Notes: a model not told the origin generated them from the sequence alone. A DNA stretch of 64,000 nucleotides from Microbacterium foliorum (GCF_006385575.1 NZ_CP041040.1:2852001-2916000), one strand, 5' to 3'; shown: positions 49,277 through 57,892, counted from the first letter of the stretch. Program-made: numbers and translations.

Positions 49277-50631
49277 CGCCCTCTGAGCACCCGCCACGCA
49301 CGTGCGAGTCTGCGCCGCGCTGCGAGCACCGTGAGCCTCGCCTGCTCCACCCGGCCGATGCCGCCCACGGGGCGCAGCGCACGACGCACGGCCGTCTCGC
49401 GCGGGGCTCCGGGGAGTCGCAGCTCGGCCAGCCTCTCGGGCGCGAAGTACCGATCTCGGTCAGAGGGGCGGATGCCGGTGAGCAGCTGCTCGGCCCGACC
49501 GCGGAGGTGACCGGCGACGACGGGCTGCATGGCGTAGCCGACCGCGTCGATCAGCAGCTGCATGCGCTCGGGCTCGCGATACGGGGAATCTGCGCGGGTC
49601 AGCGCATCGACGATCGTCGCCGGCACTCGATTGCTGTTCTCGTACGGGGTCAGCCTCGCGAGCACGGTGCCGGCCCCGACCGCATCGATCTCGCGGCCGA
49701 ACAGAGCCTGCACGGTCGGCAGAGCGGTCGAGAACCCCGCGATCACGGCTGTCGCATCGAGTCGTTCGGCCAGCACCTCTGCGGCGAGCGCGCCGCGGTA
49801 CTCGCGGAAGTCGATGCCGTGCGCCCGTGCCCGGTCGCGCAGAGCGTCGCTCAGCCGAGGCGGGGCGGAGGGGTGCGGCTTGAACACGATGTGCTGCGGT
49901 CGCCGGCTCGCCGCGCGGTCGATCATCTCCTTCTGCAGCGCGATCTCCTCGACCTCGCTGACCAGGCCGAGAGCCGACAGGTACTGGCCGAGCACGAGCA
50001 CGGTCGACTCGCCGCCGAGAGCACTCTCGAGCTCAGCCGTGTCGTCCACCGCCGCAGCGGTCTCGGCGAGCACCGCGCGGAACAGGTCGGGCGAGACCGG
50101 CACGGGCGTCGCCGTGGGCGAACCCACCAGCGGGGTCACTCCGGGCACCACGTCGACGTGCACGACGCGAGCGATCCGAGCGGTCACCGTGTGCGGCATC
50201 CGCACCCGCATGGGCGCGTACGTCATCAGCCCGTCGCCGATGATCGTGAGCCGCGCGTGCGGGAAGAGCAGCATCAGGGTGCGCGCTGGGGCGACCTGCG
50301 GGCTCTGCACGAGCAGTTCGAGGTCGCCGGCGTCGATGCCCCAGGCCCTGATCAGCAGTCGGCGCAGCAGCGGCAGGTCAGCGGCGTGGGGCTTCCACGA
50401 GCTCGGATGCAGAGGGCCGAGCAGCGCGTCGAGGTCTTCGATGCGATCGAACCTGTCGCGGAGGCTCGCCAGCGCGGGGTCGGAGGCGATGCTCACCGAT
50501 GTCTCGGGCACTCGCGATGACACGAACGGAACGAGGATCCGCTCACCGTGGTCGCCGAGCAGTCCGCCGTCGAGGGCGCCGGCTGCGGTGGCCAGCCCGT
50601 AGGCGCTGTGCACCGCGAAGAGCTGCGTCAT
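49273..50631 (-). CDS. Polysialyltransferase family glycosyltransferase
   Basis: A 452-residue protein with the three short motifs known from bacterial polysialyl- and sialyltransferases of the GT38/GT52 group: an acidic-Gly motif IIGDGLMTYAP (GDG at 132-134), the His-Pro motif VFKPHPSAP (253-254), and the Ser-Thr motif AGFSTALPTVQ (301-302), which bind CMP-sugar. The N-terminus (QLFAVHSAYGLATAAGALDG) also fits. It would extend or cap a nonulosonic-acid chain at the cytoplasmic face. The C-terminus is Arg-rich, which may place it at the membrane. It is coupled by ATGA to genes on both sides. The exact linkage is unknown. Confidence 0.8.
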   Translation of the reverse strand: MTQLFAVHSAYGLATAAGALDGGLLGDHGERILVPFVSSRVPETSVSIASDPALASLRDRFDRIEDLDALLGPLHPSSWKPHAADLPLLRRLLIRAWGIDAGDLELLVQSPQVAPARTLMLLFPHARLTIIGDGLMTYAPMRVRMPHTVTARIARVVHVDVVPGVTPLVGSPTATPVPVSPDLFRAVLAETAAAVDDTAELESALGGESTVLVLGQYLSALGLVSEVEEIALQKEMIDRAASRRPQHIVFKPHPSAPPRLSDALRDRARAHGIDFREYRGALAAEVLAERLDATAVIAGFSTALPTVQALFGREIDAVGAGTVLARLTPYENSNRVPATIVDALTRADSPYREPERMQLLIDAVGYAMQPVVAGHLRGRAEQLLTGIRPSDRDRYFAPERLAELRLPGAPRETAVRRALRPVGGIGRVEQARLTVLAARRRLARAWRVLRGR

Positions 50632-51608
50632 GCTGCGAGCCCCAGAGTGCGCAGCAGGGGTGCCAGCACGCGGCGCCGGGGCCCGTCGAGACGCGCCAGC
50701 ACGGCCGATGCGTCGCCCTCGGGCAGGCGGGCGAGCAGCCCTCGGATGCCGGCCCGCATCTCGCCGCGCAGCGACGGGGTCATCCGTCTCGACCGCACGA
50801 GATGACGGGAGGAGAGCGCCATCACGCTCCACACCGCCTTCGGCAGGAACCGGTCGGAATCGGCATCCGCCTCGACGATGTCGAGCACCTCGCCCATCGC
50901 GCGCACGAAGTCGAGCTGCCGCCGGTCGCGCACCTGCGTGAGCGATGTCGACACCCCGCGGCGGTAGAGCAGCGCCGGGGCGTCGACCACCGCGAACGAT
51001 CGGGCCTGCAGGTGCAGCCGCCAGATCCACGGTCGGTCCTCGGCGGTGAAGAGGCCGGGGGTGAAGCCCGCGAGTCCCTGGTCGATCAGGCGACGGTGCA
51101 TGATGCCGGCCCAGGCGAACGGGTAGTCGACCATGGTCGGCTCGTTGTCGGGAAGGATCGCGTCTCTGGGTGACGCGACCGCCTCCCGCCACGGGTACGG
51201 CGCCGGCACGAGGGTGCGCACGCCCGCCTTCACGGTGACGTGGTCGGTGCGGAGGAAGTCGCAGCCGAGTTCTTTGAGTCGCCGTGCCAGCACCGAGAGC
51301 CGCTGCGGCTGCATCCAGTCGTCTCCGTCGAGGAAGCAGAACGCGTCGCCCTCGACATGCTCGAGCCCCTGATTGCGGGCGCTCGCCAGGCCCTTCGGCC
51401 GGGGGTTGACGATGACCTCGGCGTGCGAGAACCGCTCGGCGTATCGCCGCATCAGTATGCCGGTGTCATCACGAGAGCCGTCGTCGATCGCCACGAGCTT
51501 GAGCGAGGAGGGGTCGTCGAACTGCCGCGTCAGCGTCTCGAGCGTCGTGCCGATGTAGGCGCCTGCGTCCTTCGCGGGCAGGATGACGGTGACGAGCGGT
51601 GTGCGCAC
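50628..51608 (-). CDS. Glycosyltransferase family 2
   Basis: A 326-residue GT-A enzyme: TPLVTVILPAKDAGAYIGTT at the N-terminus, LVAIDDGSRDDTG (nucleotide-binding DDGS), ASARNQGLEHVEGDAFCFLD, then DGDDWMQP (the DxD region), and later a helical C-terminal part. It transfers a sugar to a lipid or glycan acceptor, probably the primer for the nonulosonic acid polymer. It is the first gene of the operon; a GGGGGAG ribosome site precedes the GTG at 51608. The longer ORF upstream is not supported. Confidence 0.87.
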   Translation of the reverse strand: MRTPLVTVILPAKDAGAYIGTTLETLTRQFDDPSSLKLVAIDDGSRDDTGILMRRYAERFSHAEVIVNPRPKGLASARNQGLEHVEGDAFCFLDGDDWMQPQRLSVLARRLKELGCDFLRTDHVTVKAGVRTLVPAPYPWREAVASPRDAILPDNEPTMVDYPFAWAGIMHRRLIDQGLAGFTPGLFTAEDRPWIWRLHLQARSFAVVDAPALLYRRGVSTSLTQVRDRRQLDFVRAMGEVLDIVEADADSDRFLPKAVWSVMALSSRHLVRSRRMTPSLRGEMRAGIRGLLARLPEGDASAVLARLDGPRRRVLAPLLRTLGLAA

Positions 51609-51759
51609 AGAACTCCCCCGGGTCGACGGTCTCGGAATGCTCTCAGGCGCTCCTTGCCGATCGGGGACCGGCGGGTGAACACGCGGTGACGCGATCTGTC
51701 GACGCCCCATGCTCACTGCCGGATTCGCACCTCACCCGGCGTTCGGCCACGATGGGAGC

Positions 51760-52653
51760 ATGCTCTGGCCGTTCGGAACCACCTGGCGCCCTGTGCGCCA
51801 GAAGCGCCGCACCACGGTCGACCTGCGGTGGCTGAGCGCCCGCACCTGGACGCGCCGCTGGTATCCGCAGGGCATCGACCTCGGTCTCTGGCACGGGCGC
51901 CGGACACTCGCCGTGAGCTGGTTCCGTCAGCGGCTCGACGGCCACCATCTGGCGTCTCGGGTCGCGTTCGTCGACCTCGAGCGCTCTCGTCACCTCGACG
52001 TGCTGCTCGCGGTCGACGAGGGCGGAGAGCTGCAGCCCGCGCCGATCCATGCCGGCGGCCTCGCCTGGTTCGACGATCGGCTGTTCGTCGCGGCGACCGG
52101 GCGCGGCATCTGGGAGTTCGACCTCGCCGACATCCGCCGCGTGCGAGGCGCCGAGGCACGACGCGTCGCCGGTGCGCGCGGACGAGGACTCCGCGCCACG
52201 GCGCTCATCGCGGTGCGCACCCGCGTGCATCCGATCGACCTGCGCTGCTCGTACCTCGGTCGCGTGTTCGACGACGACGGCACGCCCCTCAGACGAGTGC
52301 TCATCGGCGAATACACGAAGGACGAAAAGGGGCGGATCGCGGAGTTCACGGTGCCCGACTCCGACGACGACGACTTCCGTGAAGAGAGCCGCTTCACGCC
52401 CGGCATCACGCAGATGCAGGGCGCGGCGCGCTGGGGCGACCGGCACTTCATCTCGCAGTCCGACGGCATGCGCGCCGGCGCGCTGTGGACCGGCAGCCGC
52501 GATGCCCTGGTGCGCGATCGGATGCCGCTTCCGGTCGGCTGCGAGGATCTCGCCCTCGACATCGATGCGAAGCTGCTGTGGTCGCTCGGCGAGCACCCCT
52601 GGAAACGTGTCGTGCGCGGCATCCCGTTCCGGGCGCTGAGCCTCGACGGCTGA
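51760..52653 (+). CDS. Conserved hypothetical protein, possible beta-propeller
   Basis: A 297-residue soluble protein with no signal peptide. It is rich in alternating strands with WF/FD pairs (GGLAWFDDRLFVAATGRGIW, then ITQMQGAARWGDRHFISQSD, and LALDIDAKLLWSLGEHPWKR), a rhythm like that of six- or seven-bladed propellers, and has no catalytic motif that I recognise. CACGAT lies six bases before the ATG and GGGAG overlaps that gap. It is divergent from the glycan operon, and a DUF4229 gene follows in the same direction. Confidence 0.65.
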   Translation: MLWPFGTTWRPVRQKRRTTVDLRWLSARTWTRRWYPQGIDLGLWHGRRTLAVSWFRQRLDGHHLASRVAFVDLERSRHLDVLLAVDEGGELQPAPIHAGGLAWFDDRLFVAATGRGIWEFDLADIRRVRGAEARRVAGARGRGLRATALIAVRTRVHPIDLRCSYLGRVFDDDGTPLRRVLIGEYTKDEKGRIAEFTVPDSDDDDFREESRFTPGITQMQGAARWGDRHFISQSDGMRAGALWTGSRDALVRDRMPLPVGCEDLALDIDAKLLWSLGEHPWKRVVRGIPFRALSLDG

Positions 52654-52690
52654 CAGCAGACCCTTCAGCTCACGAACGTAGACTGTTCGG

Positions 52691-52993
52691 GTGAAGAACC
52701 GTGCACCTTTCCTCGTCTACACCGTGCTGCGCCTGCTGGCCTTCCTCGTGCCGCTCGCGATCATGTGGTTCTTCTTCCCGATCTTCCGCGAGTACTGGTG
52801 GCTCGCCGCGATCTTCGCCGCCCTCATCGGCGTGAGCATCTCGATGCTGTTCCTGCGCCGACCTCTCACCGACGCCTCGGCCCGGATCGTCGAGCGTCGC
52901 TCTGGTCGCAGTTCTGCCGAGCAGGCAGATGCGGATGCCGAAGACGAGGCGATCGCCGGCGAGGCCGGCTCCACCACACGTCGCGAGGACTGA
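52691..52993 (+). CDS. DUF4229 family membrane protein
   Basis: A 100-residue protein with two membrane helices (FLVYTVLRLLAFLVPLAIMW and YWWLAAIFAALIGVSISMLF) followed by the conserved RRPL and an acidic disordered tail. The layout matches DUF4229, which in actinobacteria often lies next to menA, as it does here (convergent, 26 bases away). The GTG start is six bases after a TAGACT -10 (52679-52684). Function unknown. Confidence 0.83.
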   Translation: MKNRAPFLVYTVLRLLAFLVPLAIMWFFFPIFREYWWLAAIFAALIGVSISMLFLRRPLTDASARIVERRSGRSSAEQADADAEDEAIAGEAGSTTRRED

Positions 52994-53019
52994 CCCGGGT
53001 ACTCCGGCTCGCCGCGGGC

Positions 53020-53997
53020 TCAGCCGGCGAGCGCCCAGAAGAACGCACCGGCGTAGAGCAGCGCGGTCAGCGACGTCAGGGCCAGCGCCGTGACCAGCTC
53101 CTTCGCCTGACGATAGGTCCACACGATGAGGATGGCCGGGAGTCCGGCGAGCAGCGCGAGCAGGCCGATCCATGCGATCGGGTACAGCAGCGCGATGAGC
53201 ACGAGGATGCCGAAGGGCACGATCACGAAGAGAGTGAAGAGCACCTGGGTCGCGCGCTTGCCGATCAGCACCGTCAGGGTGCGCTTGCCGACGAGACGAT
53301 CCTGATCGATGTCGCGCAGGTTGTTGGCGAGCAGCACCGCGCAGGCGAAGAGGCCGGCCGCGATCGCCCCGAGCCAGGCCTGCTGCGGCAGCTCGAAGAC
53401 CTGCACCCACGTGGTGCCGAGGGTCGCGACGAGTCCGAAGAAGATGAAGACGAACACCTCGCCGAGCGCGTTGTATCCGTAGGGGCGCTTGCCGCCGGTG
53501 TAGAACCAGGCGGCGACGATGCAGGCCGCGCCGATCGCCAGCATCCACCACTGCTCGGTGCGGATCACGATGGCGACGCCGACCGCCGCGGCGAGCGCGA
53601 AGAACACGAGCGCCGCGCCGAGCACGGTTCGCGGCTTCACTCGGCCGGATGCCGTCAGGCGAGCCGGCCCCACGCGCACGGCATCGGTGCCGCGGATGCC
53701 GTCGCTGTAGTCGTTCGCGAAGTTGACGCCGATCTGCAGCAGCACGGCGACCGCGAGGCACGCCAGCGCGATCACCCAGTGGAACTCCGGACCCATGCTG
53801 CGTGCGGCGCCGGTGCCGATGACGACGGGTGCGACGGCGAGCGGCAGGGTGCGCAGACGGGCGGCGCCGATCCAGTCGCCGAGGGTCACGGGCCCGGCGT
53901 CGATGACGGCCTGGCTCGCGGGATTGCCGCTGGCCCGCTTCGCGGGATTGCCGCTCACACGGGTCTGATTCTTCTTGCGCTTCGAGGATGCTGCCAC
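53020..53997 (-). CDS. menA: 1,4-dihydroxy-2-naphthoate polyprenyltransferase
   Basis: A 325-residue UbiA-family prenyltransferase with eight or nine membrane helices that attaches the polyprenyl tail to dihydroxynaphthoate in menaquinone synthesis. The first Asp-rich motif is NFANDYSDGIRGTD, and the second is LANNLRDIDQDRLVGKRTLT; both bind the prenyl diphosphate through Mg. The N-terminal 30 residues are basic with a repeated SGNPA, a disordered extension. The GTG start at 53997 lies seven bases after a TAGGAT -10 (54005-54010). The substrate tail would come from the synthase at 16272-17333. Confidence 0.93.
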   Translation of the reverse strand: MAASSKRKKNQTRVSGNPAKRASGNPASQAVIDAGPVTLGDWIGAARLRTLPLAVAPVVIGTGAARSMGPEFHWVIALACLAVAVLLQIGVNFANDYSDGIRGTDAVRVGPARLTASGRVKPRTVLGAALVFFALAAAVGVAIVIRTEQWWMLAIGAACIVAAWFYTGGKRPYGYNALGEVFVFIFFGLVATLGTTWVQVFELPQQAWLGAIAAGLFACAVLLANNLRDIDQDRLVGKRTLTVLIGKRATQVLFTLFVIVPFGILVLIALLYPIAWIGLLALLAGLPAILIVWTYRQAKELVTALALTSLTALLYAGAFFWALAG

Positions 53998-54041
53998 GCA
54001 GGGAATCCTACTGGGGGCGCCGATGTACTCCCCGAGGCGAA

Positions 54042-54332
54042 TCAGGGGTTCGGGTTGCTGTCCTTGCCGTCGAGCCAGAGAGTGTCCGATGCGTCGCCGT
54101 GCGCCCCACCCTTGCCGACGTGCTTGTCGCTGATCTTCGGGCCCTTGAGGATCACGTGCACCATCGCCTGCGCGTGACCGTGCCCGAGGCTGTAGTCCTG
54201 CTTGAGCCAGTTGAGCACGACGGTCGATTTCGTGGTCTTGTCGAACCCCTGCTCCTTGGCGAGTTCGATGAACTGGCGAGGGGTGAGGCCGGTCTGGGTC
54301 TCGACCTTGTCGAGGTATGCCTGGAAGGACAT
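54042..54332 (-). CDS. DUF4287 domain protein
   Basis: A 96-residue protein with the DUF4287 pattern: SFQAYLDKVETQTGLTPRQF, then IELAKEQGFDKTTKSTVVLN and WLKQDYSLGHGHAQAMVHVI, including the LGxGHA motif at about residues 49-54. The family is small and of unknown function and is common in soil actinobacteria. It is 22 bases downstream of the cupin gene and probably shares its transcript. Confidence 0.85.
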   Translation of the reverse strand: MSFQAYLDKVETQTGLTPRQFIELAKEQGFDKTTKSTVVLNWLKQDYSLGHGHAQAMVHVILKGPKISDKHVGKGGAHGDASDTLWLDGKDSNPNP

Positions 54333-54354
54333 GGATGCTCCTGTGCGTGGTCGT

Positions 54355-54717
54355 TCAGTCGTCGGAGAGGAAGGTCTGGATGATCGTCGCCGACGCATGG
54401 ATGCCGATGATGCGCAGCATCCCCTCGCCGACGTTCGTGAAGCAGTGTGGCACGAAGGCCGGGCCTGTCGCGGTGTCGCCTGCGGAGGCGACGATCGTCT
54501 CATCGCCGACCGTGATCCCCGCCGTACCTTCGAGCACCACCCACGTCTCGGGGTAGGGGTGCCAGTGCAGGCCCGGCCCCTCGCCGGGCTGATTCTCGAC
54601 GTAGAAGTACGAGATCGCCGCACCGTGATCCGCGCCGACGAACCTGCGGCTGCGTCCGGTGCCGATGCGGATGTCCGCGGCGGTGACGGCTTCGAGAGCA
54701 GATGACGTGGTGTTCAT
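54355..54717 (-). CDS. Cupin domain protein
   Basis: A 120-residue single cupin: the first motif is GLHWHPYPETWVVLEG with the His, His and Glu metal ligands (HWHxxxxE), and the second is GPAFVPHCFTNVGEG with the last His. Small cupins act as isomerases, dioxygenases or sensors; no substrate can be deduced. A GAGACT hexamer sits six bases before the ATG. It is divergent from the ArsR-type regulator, which may control it. Confidence 0.87.
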   Translation of the reverse strand: MNTTSSALEAVTAADIRIGTGRSRRFVGADHGAAISYFYVENQPGEGPGLHWHPYPETWVVLEGTAGITVGDETIVASAGDTATGPAFVPHCFTNVGEGMLRIIGIHASATIIQTFLSDD

Positions 54718-54727
54718 GAGCCCAGTC

Positions 54728-54763
54728 TCGACAGGCGCGCACGCTCGTCCTAGAGTTTCGATG
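54728..54763 (+). promoter_or_regulatory. Promoter of the ArsR-type gene, leaderless
   Basis: -35 TCGACA (54728-54733), 17-base spacer, -10 TAGAGT (54751-54756), and the GTG start six bases later at 54763. No ribosome site fits. Transcription would start at or within a base of the start codon. Confidence 0.6.
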
Positions 54764-55806
54764 TGGATCGAAAATCCTATTCGGACCGACCTGATGCGCC
54801 GGTAGAAGGCGTCGAGCACCCCGACCATCGCGTCGAGTTCCACCTGAGCCCCGGCGACATCCAGTCGGTGCGCTTCGGCATCTCCCCCGGCCACGAGCTC
54901 GCCCACGCCGTGCGCGTGCTGCTGCGCCCGGAGCAGCACCCGCTGCAGTGGGGGTGGCTGCGCGCCGTGCGCGATCGGCTGCCGCGGGAGAGCTTCCAGC
55001 TGCTCGCCGCGGTGATCGGCGACGACGGCTATATGCCCGACTTCCTCACGGCAGCGCCCGGGTGGGACATGACACCCGAGGCCGAGCTCGCGGCGCTGCG
55101 CATCACACCGCTGGATCCGATGCGGGTCGACTTCGGCAAGATGGTGATCCGCTCGTCGGGATCCCGCCAGCGGGCGCTGCGCGGGATGCAGGAGCAGCCG
55201 GCCCGTGCCCGCGAGATGATCGCCGACGCATGGTCGGAGGTGTGGGATGCCGCGCTCGCTCCCGTCTGGCCGCAGCTCGAACGTCTGCTGCGATCCGACA
55301 TCGCCGTCCGATCGCGGGTGATCGCCACCTCGGGGATCCGAGAGATGGCGGGTGGACTGCATCCGACCGTGAGCTGGGGTGACGGAGCCGTGCGCGTCTC
55401 GCTTCGCCGCCACAGCGAGCTCGTCGACTGCCACGGCAGCGGACTGGTGCTCGTGCCGTCGGTGATGTCGTCATGGGGATGCATGGTGCTCACCGAACCG
55501 CCGGCCCAGCCGACCCTGTTCTATCCCGCGCGGGGCGTGACCGCCGGTTGGTCCCGCGACGCGAGCGAGATCGCCACGTCGCTCGGTGCCCTCCTCGGCC
55601 CGGCGCGCGCGACGATCCTGCTCGAGTCGGGCGTCGCTCGCACCACCACACAGGTCGCTCAGGATGCGGGGATCGCCGTGTCCACGGCATCCCACCACCT
55701 CACGGTGCTGCGCGACGCCGGCCTGGTCTCGAGCGAGCGCGACGGCGCCAGGATGCTGCATCTGCGCACACCCCTCGGGGAGGCGATGGTCGGCGCGGTT
55801 CTGTGA
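54763..55806 (+). CDS. ArsR/SmtB-type regulator with large N-terminal sensor (DUF5937-like)
   Basis: A 347-residue regulator. The C-terminal 75 residues form a winged helix: LGALLGPARATILLESGVAR, then TTTQVAQDAGIAVSTASHHL, then TVLRDAGLVSSERDGARMLH, typical of the ArsR family. The N-terminal 260 residues are a separate domain (VEFHLSPGDIQSVRFGISPG at its start) like DUF5937 of actinobacterial ArsR-type proteins, of unknown ligand. No metal-binding CxC box is seen. It is divergent from the cupin/DUF4287 pair, its most likely target along with itself. Confidence 0.83.
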   Translation: MDRKSYSDRPDAPVEGVEHPDHRVEFHLSPGDIQSVRFGISPGHELAHAVRVLLRPEQHPLQWGWLRAVRDRLPRESFQLLAAVIGDDGYMPDFLTAAPGWDMTPEAELAALRITPLDPMRVDFGKMVIRSSGSRQRALRGMQEQPARAREMIADAWSEVWDAALAPVWPQLERLLRSDIAVRSRVIATSGIREMAGGLHPTVSWGDGAVRVSLRRHSELVDCHGSGLVLVPSVMSSWGCMVLTEPPAQPTLFYPARGVTAGWSRDASEIATSLGALLGPARATILLESGVARTTTQVAQDAGIAVSTASHHLTVLRDAGLVSSERDGARMLHLRTPLGEAMVGAVL

Positions 55807-55809
55807 TCG

Positions 55810-55835
55810 GCGCGGGTGCTCTGAGGCGCCCGCGC
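55810..55835. terminator. Stem-loop between convergent regulator genes
   Basis: Arms GCGCGGG (55810-55816) and CCCGCGC (55829-55835) with a 12-base loop lie between the stops of the ArsR-type and Lrp-type genes. A few T residues follow on the plus strand. Modest support. Confidence 0.4.
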
Positions 55836-55840
55836 GATCT

Positions 55841-56302
55841 CTATTCGCCTTCGGGGGCGACCGAGATGATCGGCCGGTGCTCGTAGTAGGTCTGCAGCAC
55901 GACCGTGGTGCGGGTGCTGACGTTCGCGGCGAGCCGGATGTCTCGCACGAGTTCTTCCAGCGCGCGCGGCGACGCGACTCTCACGAACAGCATGTAGCTG
56001 GCGTCGCCCGCGATCGAGTGGCACGCTTCGATCGCGTCGAGGTGCTCGAGAAGCTCAGGGGCGTTGTCAGGCTGAGCAGGGTCGAGCGGCGTGATCTCGA
56101 TGAACGCCGAAAGCGGAGTGCCGACCAGCTCGGGGTCGAGGATCGCCCGGTAGCCGGTGATGACGCCTCTGGTCTCCAGGCGACGGAGTCGGGACTGCAC
56201 AGCCGACACGGAGAGGCCGACGGCATCGGAGAGCTGAGACAGCGTCGCGCGCCCGTCTCGTGAGATCTCGGCCAGGATCGCGCGATCGACAGAGTCATCC
56301 AT
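55841..56302 (-). CDS. Lrp/AsnC family transcriptional regulator
   Basis: A 153-residue regulator: DDSVDRAILAEISRDGRATL, then SQLSDAVGLSVSAVQSRLRR with LETRGVITGYRA is the N-terminal helix-turn-helix, and the C-terminal RAM domain (LDAIEACHSIAGDASYMLFV, then LEELVRDIRLAANVSTRTTV) binds amino acids and forms octamers. It is divergent from the DUF6421 gene across 72 bases holding a GATTCCG-N7-CGGAATC dyad. It probably regulates that gene and itself in response to an amino acid. Confidence 0.92.
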   Translation of the reverse strand: MDDSVDRAILAEISRDGRATLSQLSDAVGLSVSAVQSRLRRLETRGVITGYRAILDPELVGTPLSAFIEITPLDPAQPDNAPELLEHLDAIEACHSIAGDASYMLFVRVASPRALEELVRDIRLAANVSTRTTVVLQTYYEHRPIISVAPEGE

Positions 56303-56322
56303 GGATGTAATATTATCGTCAG

Positions 56323-56343
56323 GATTCCGTATATGCCGGAATC
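56323..56343. promoter_or_regulatory. Dyad GATTCCG-N7-CGGAATC between lrp-type and DUF6421 genes
   Basis: Perfect 7-base arms (56323-56329 and 56337-56343) centred in the divergent region, beside an AT-rich patch (TAATATTAT, 56308-56316) that could hold the -10 of either gene. Likely Lrp-type operator by position. Confidence 0.5.
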
Positions 56344-56374
56344 TTTCCGTCAAACTCTCCGATCGGAGGTCCCG

Positions 56375-57814
56375 ATGTCCATCATTTCCGCCAACAGCTC
56401 CGCTGTACAGGCCATCGTCGGCGAACCCGAGGTCGTCGAGGACGCATCGACCGCCGAATCCTCCGCAGCGTGGGCACAGCTCAAGGACGCCGCGATCGCG
56501 ATCCGCGAGATGCAGGTCAAGGACGGCTCGATCCCGGATGCCGCGCACCACGCCGCCGCCCGCGATCTCGTCGCCGCGGTCACCGCCGGCATCCGCGCTC
56601 TGGCCCCCGCCTTCCCGCACGACGCCGACTACCTCGCCGCGTCGATCGTCGACTTCGACCGCTGGGTCTCCGAGGGATTCGGCGTGCCGGACTTCCTCGA
56701 CTCGCTCATGGCGTTCCAGCCGCAGCAGCATCGGGTCGACGGCATCCGCCACCTGGTCGTCTTCCCCATGTACACGCAGAACGGTTCGAGCGACCGCCTC
56801 GTCGAGGCGCTCATCGTCGAGACGATCTGGCCCGAGTTCATCGCGGCCCTGGAGGCCGGCGACTACGGCAACAAGCTGTTCGTCTCGCTGCGGCTCGTCG
56901 ACTTCACGCCCGGGTACGACACGAACTCGGCCGTGCTGTTCCCCGAGACCGTCGCGATGCGCGAGATCCCCTCGTTCACGTGGGGCGCGATCTTCCAGGA
57001 CCGTGAAGCGGCCCGCTACCGCCGCGTCACCCGCGCCGCCGCCGAGATCACCAAGCTCGAGCTTCCGGAACGGGCTGCGGCGATGCTCGACGACCAGGGG
57101 CTGACCGAGCGCGCGTTCGTGATGTGGGACATCATCCACGACCGCACCCACATGCGCGGCGACCTGCCGTTCGACCCGTTCATGATCAAGCAGCGGATGC
57201 CGTTCTTCCTCTACTCGCTCGAGGAGCTGCGGTGCGACCTCACCGCCTTCCGCGAGTCGGTGAAGATCGAGCGGTCGTTGCGTGCGCGCACCGAGGCCGG
57301 CGACAGCCTCTCGGACTCCGAGCAGGAGATGCTCGACCACGCGGATCTCGTGCAGTACGCCGTGATCTTCGACCGGATCTTCCGCTTCGCCATCACGGGC
57401 TCCCGGGTGCGCAACTACGACGGTCTCGGCGGACAGCTGCTCTTCGCCTGGCTGCACCAGCGCGGAGTGCTGCACTGGACCGACACCGCGCTCGCCTTCG
57501 ATTGGGCAGCGGTTCCCGACGCGGTCGTCGCCCTCGGTGACGCGATCGACGAGCTCTACTGGCGCTCGATCGACCGCCCGAAGACGGCGCACTGGCTCGC
57601 CGCCTACGACCTCGTCCGGTCGGTGCTCACCCCGAACCCGGCCTCCCGCTGGGCCCGCGGTCTTCCGGACGAGATCCTCGCCGGCGCACCCAAGGGCTTC
57701 ACAGATGCGGTGCTCGACGACGAGTTCCCCCTGTCCATGTTCTTCGAGGCCCTCGACAAGAAGATGAAGCCGGTCATCGAGTCGACCGTCGGCATCCGAG
57801 GCACCGACGACTGA
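56375..57814 (+). CDS. DUF6421 family protein
   Basis: A 479-residue soluble protein. I recognise it as the actinobacterial DUF6421 family, whose activity is not known to me. Visible features are an acidic helical N-terminus, HLVVFPMYTQNGSSDRLVEA in the middle, a possible metal site WDIIHDRTHMRGDLPFDP (HDxxH at about residues 254-258), and a helical C-terminal half. GGAGG lies four bases before the ATG of MSIISANS, which fixes the start; a longer reading begins inside the operator. It is divergent from an Lrp-type gene and followed by an SDR gene, a pairing that suggests amino-acid-linked oxidative metabolism. Confidence 0.8.
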   Translation: MSIISANSSAVQAIVGEPEVVEDASTAESSAAWAQLKDAAIAIREMQVKDGSIPDAAHHAAARDLVAAVTAGIRALAPAFPHDADYLAASIVDFDRWVSEGFGVPDFLDSLMAFQPQQHRVDGIRHLVVFPMYTQNGSSDRLVEALIVETIWPEFIAALEAGDYGNKLFVSLRLVDFTPGYDTNSAVLFPETVAMREIPSFTWGAIFQDREAARYRRVTRAAAEITKLELPERAAAMLDDQGLTERAFVMWDIIHDRTHMRGDLPFDPFMIKQRMPFFLYSLEELRCDLTAFRESVKIERSLRARTEAGDSLSDSEQEMLDHADLVQYAVIFDRIFRFAITGSRVRNYDGLGGQLLFAWLHQRGVLHWTDTALAFDWAAVPDAVVALGDAIDELYWRSIDRPKTAHWLAAYDLVRSVLTPNPASRWARGLPDEILAGAPKGFTDAVLDDEFPLSMFFEALDKKMKPVIESTVGIRGTDD

Positions 57815-57861
57815 CTCGCGCATTTCTGGGGTCCGGTCGCGGGGGCGATCGGACGCAGTGT

Positions 57862-57892
57862 CTGCGGCCATTCCTGCCCGGGGTGGCCGCAG
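57862..57892 (+). promoter_or_regulatory. Hairpin between DUF6421 and SDR genes
   Basis: Perfect arms CTGCGGCCA (57862-57870) and TGGCCGCAG (57884-57892) with a 13-base loop, in the 105-base gap. It could be an attenuator or partial terminator that lowers SDR expression; there is no T-run. Confidence 0.4.

Noticed and set aside
47918..49510. Plus-strand ORF of 530 codons over the neuA-like gene
   Set aside because: Shadow composition; the minus-strand protein has intact cytidylyltransferase and HAD motifs.
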